13,818 bases of DNA. Source: CAIZGX01 sp044354975. Lineage in GTDB: Bacteria > Bacteroidota > Bacteroidia > Flavobacteriales_D > Sanyastnellaceae. The notes beneath the pieces are model-generated. The model had not been told where the DNA came from, made no database searches, and worked only from the letters and a program-made list of their open reading frames with translations. A program made the translations under genes and the position numbers. Below are positions 13,238-13,818 of this stretch, piece after piece (position 1 is the first letter of the stretch; every line of letters begins with the position of its first letter). The stretch is from positions 1 to 13,818 of the forward strand of contig JBIKZA010000062.1 in assembly GCA_044354975.1 (NCBI GenBank), read 5' to 3'.

Positions 13238-13818
13238 ATGTCAACTCAAAATGGTAAAGTAGTTCAAATTATTGGCCCGGTGGTAGATATCTCTTTCCCT
13301 GCTGGTCAAAAGCTTCCTAACATCCTAGATGCCCTTGCTATCAAGCGTTCCGGCGCAGATGATCTAATCCTCGAGTGTCAAAAGCACGTGGGTGAAGATA
13401 CAGTTCGTGCTATCGCAATGGATGCAACTGAAGGTCTTCAGAGAGGTGCTGAGGTTGTGGCTCTTGGCCGCACCATCACCATGCCAACTGGAGAACAAAT
13501 CAAGGGTCGTTTGTTCAACGTAGTTGGAAAAGCGATTGATGGTATCGGAGAAGTGAGCAACGAAAATGGTAATTCCATTCACCGTGCCGCTCCTCGTTAC
13601 GAAGATTTGTCTACCGCTACTGAAATCCTTTTAACAGGTATTAAGGTAATTGACTTGATTGAGCCATACTCAAAGGGTGGTAAAATTGGATTGTTCGGTG
13701 GTGCCGGAGTAGGTAAGACCGTATTGATCATGGAGTTGATCAACAACATCGCGAAAGCATACACAGGTCTTTCTGTATTTGCTGGTGTTGGTGAGCGTAC
13801 TCGTGAAGGAAATGACTT
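13238..13818 (+). CDS. atpD: ATP synthase F1 subunit beta, 5' part
   Basis: This is the catalytic beta subunit of the F1Fo ATP synthase; the first 193 codons are visible and the frame runs off the right edge. The N-terminus GKVVQIIGPVVDISFP (6-21) is the typical beta-barrel start. Later motifs are RTITMPTGEQIKGRLFNVVGKAIDG (78-102), APRYEDLSTATEILLTGIKVIDL (118-140), and the Walker A loop GGAGVGKT (154-161). GERTREGND reaches the edge at 186-193. The gene opens its own transcription unit divergent from the wzz operon. No alpha, gamma or delta gene is upstream, consistent with Bacteroidota genomes where atpD-atpC are separate from the other atp genes (from general recollection). atpC would be expected downstream, outside the window. 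Confidence 0.97.
   Translation, partial: MSTQNGKVVQIIGPVVDISFPAGQKLPNILDALAIKRSGADDLILECQKHVGEDTVRAIAMDATEGLQRGAEVVALGRTITMPTGEQIKGRLFNVVGKAIDGIGEVSNENGNSIHRAAPRYEDLSTATEILLTGIKVIDLIEPYSKGGKIGLFGGAGVGKTVLIMELINNIAKAYTGLSVFAGVGERTREGND

Noticed and set aside
1..13818. Search by eye for CRISPR arrays, tRNA/rRNA genes, riboswitches, insertion-sequence ends, toxin-antitoxin or defence genes
   Set aside because: No regularly spaced direct repeats, no cloverleaf-like segments, no transposase, nuclease or small two-gene toxin modules; intergenic space is too small to hide large elements.

Overview
The window looks like a housekeeping and envelope segment of a Bacteroidota chromosome, most likely a Flavobacteriales-type bacterium (Crocinitomicaceae/Fluviicola-like; the family is a guess). 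Support: gene starts lack Shine-Dalgarno sequences; most are preceded by the Bacteroidota -7 promoter element TAnnTTTG; there is a standalone kynureninase, a short UbiA-like membrane protein, a gcvH-vanZ pair, and a MIIQVLKSKIHR-type panD. Base composition and style are even throughout. I see no insertion sequence, phage gene, tRNA, rRNA or CRISPR array.

Layout, left to right. (1) 1-286, minus: 5' end of a secreted or membrane-anchored protein running off the left edge. (2) 302-1597, plus: hemL (tetrapyrrole synthesis). (3) 3610-1585, minus: comF-like phosphoribosyltransferase, a conserved hypothetical membrane protein, and a short UbiA-like membrane protein. (4) 3655-4005, plus: panD (beta-alanine for pantothenate/CoA). 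(5) 6316-4002, minus: two-gene envelope operon, a PQQ-type beta-propeller lipoprotein followed by a secreted alpha/beta hydrolase with a 4-bp ATGA overlap. (6) 6378-7652, plus: kynU. (7) 8053-7649, minus: half-size TauE/SafE transporter. (8) 8136-8874, plus: gcvH overlapping a vanZ-family gene. (9) 9348-8833, minus: NadR-like P-loop ATPase. (10) 9376-10587, plus: SpoIIE/RsbU-type PP2C phosphatase. (11) 13039-10571, minus: Wzz-like chain-length protein and an O-antigen ligase/polymerase-type membrane protein. (12) 13238-end, plus: first 193 codons of atpD.

The architecture is more striking than any single gene. Genes alternate strand constantly. All five convergent pairs overlap in their coding ends (4 to 42 bp), and divergent starts can be as close as 27 bp. 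Two plausible intrinsic terminators for plus-strand genes (hemL, panD) lie inside the 3' coding region of the opposing gene. TAnnTTTG elements sit so near several start codons that transcripts should have very short or no leaders. Three apparent N-terminal extensions starting at TTG begin inside such a -7 element and were trimmed to the next ATG.

I found no convincing undescribed multi-gene system. The best leads are the compact promoter/terminator layout, the palindromes between the NadR-like and RsbU-like genes, the propeller-hydrolase operon and the degenerate UbiA-like protein.
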